Source: Methanoregula sp.
GTDB taxonomy: Archaea > Halobacteriota > Methanomicrobia > Methanomicrobiales > Methanospirillaceae
Direction of reading: 5' to 3'
DNA: 14,193 bases
Assembly: GCA_003157895.1 (NCBI GenBank)
Contig: PMKW01000060.1
Location: forward strand, 1-14,193
Position numbers and translations under genes: made by a program
The notes under the pieces: model-generated
The model's input: the letters and a program-made list of their open reading frames with translations, nothing else
What the model was told of the DNA's origin: nothing
The model's database searches: none
Shown: positions 13,941 to 14,193 of the stretch, piece by piece
How the letters are laid out: the number at the start of each line of letters is the position of its first letter
Numbering within the stretch: position 1 is the stretch's first letter

Positions 13941-13952
13941 GAGAAGATAAGC
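13941..13952 (-). promoter_or_regulatory. Weak TATA-like element for RNase P RNA
   Basis: The minus strand reads GCGCTTATCTTC around 24-32 bases before the 5' end of the RNA. Spacing is right for a TATA box, but the match CTTATC is poor. Confidence 0.3.
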
Positions 13953-14051
13953 GCAGCGCCAAGGGAACATCTGCCTATGGCAAAACCGCAGGGTCGATAG
14001 ATTGTTAAAGATGAGCACGCTAAAACAGACACAAGCAAGGGGAATAGTGCA

Positions 14052-14193
14052 ATGCAGTTGCTCACGGACAATGAGGGTGCCATGGCGGTTCGCTCTGCAC
14101 GTGCCGCCATCGAATACGCAGTAGCAAAACGACCGGGAACTTCCTTTAACCTGCCACAGGTCTTTAGCGAAAAACGCGGGGTCTTTGTCACCC
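14052..14193 (+). CDS. AMMECR1 domain protein (5' part, cut by window edge)
   Basis: Forty-seven codons are present before the window ends. The N-terminus MQLLTDNEGAMAVRSARAAI, then SFNLPQVFSEKRGVFVT, matches the opening of the AMMECR1 family (an N-terminal acid-rich turn, VRxAR helix, and the F.EKRGVFVT strand). The family is found in most archaea and in eukaryotes; the full protein is usually about 190-220 residues, cytoplasmic, and of unknown molecular function. GGGG about eight to ten bases before the ATG is a fair ribosome binding site. It is divergent from the RNase P RNA, from which it is separated by about 130 bases. Confidence 0.9.
   Translation, partial: MQLLTDNEGAMAVRSARAAIEYAVAKRPGTSFNLPQVFSEKRGVFVT

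Noticed and set aside
13613..14191. 192-codon open frame on the minus strand
   Set aside because: It runs through the AMMECR1 start and most of the RNase P RNA; its sequence is low in recognisable features and is fully explained by the RNA on the same strand.
1..14193. CRISPR arrays, insertion sequences, attachment sites
   Set aside because: No regularly spaced repeats, no transposase or integrase motifs and no target-site duplications were seen; the tRNA-Arg 3' end is not duplicated in the window.

Overview
The window looks like chromosomal DNA of a methanogenic archaeon of the order Methanomicrobiales, most likely Methanoregula or a close relative. This rests on AT-rich archaeal TATA boxes, an archaeal-type tRNA without encoded CCA, an archaeal RNase P RNA, an AMMECR1 protein, secreted proteins of types typical of these methanogens, and a PolB2-type DNA polymerase. 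The genus is an inference from remembered protein similarity; no search was run.

Layout. 1-797 (-): 5' part of a secreted COG1361/S-layer-like protein cut by the window edge. 798-1318: intergenic DNA with one promoter at each end and a hairpin. 1319-2158 (+): an unrecognised lipoprotein. 2198-2269 (-): tRNA-Arg(GCG). 2546-5507 (-): a complete energy-coupling-factor (ECF) vitamin/amino-acid uptake operon, read ecfS, ecfA (two fused ATPase domains), ecfT, with ATGA overlaps. The S component resembles the tryptophan transporter TrpP. A dense array of ATGTATA-like half-sites lies between this operon and the divergent malic enzyme gene (5735-6949, +).

7037-7499 (-) is a damaged thioredoxin-like gene with a +1 frameshift in a G6 run and the first active-site Cys replaced by Arg. 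7743-10532 (+) is a tightly coupled three-gene operon: a RecA/RadA-like protein without a Walker A motif, a 79-residue small protein, and a short family-B DNA polymerase of the PolB2 type. The polymerase has a degraded exonuclease domain and an altered motif C, but keeps the two core polymerase aspartates. This is the most biologically unexplained part of the window. 10667-12097 (+) is an aldehyde dehydrogenase with its full catalytic set. Convergent to it, 12109-13137 (-) encodes a surface protein with a signal peptide, Thr-rich stalk and C-terminal membrane anchor.

13585-13921 (-) is the RNase P RNA, recognised from its universally conserved CR-I and CR-V sequences and a P1 helix joining its ends. 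Divergent from it, an AMMECR1 gene starts at 14052 and runs off the window.

The genes do not form one pathway. The region is a mix of housekeeping genes (RNase P, tRNA, ECF uptake, malic enzyme, ALDH), cell-surface proteins, and the unusual PolB2 operon.
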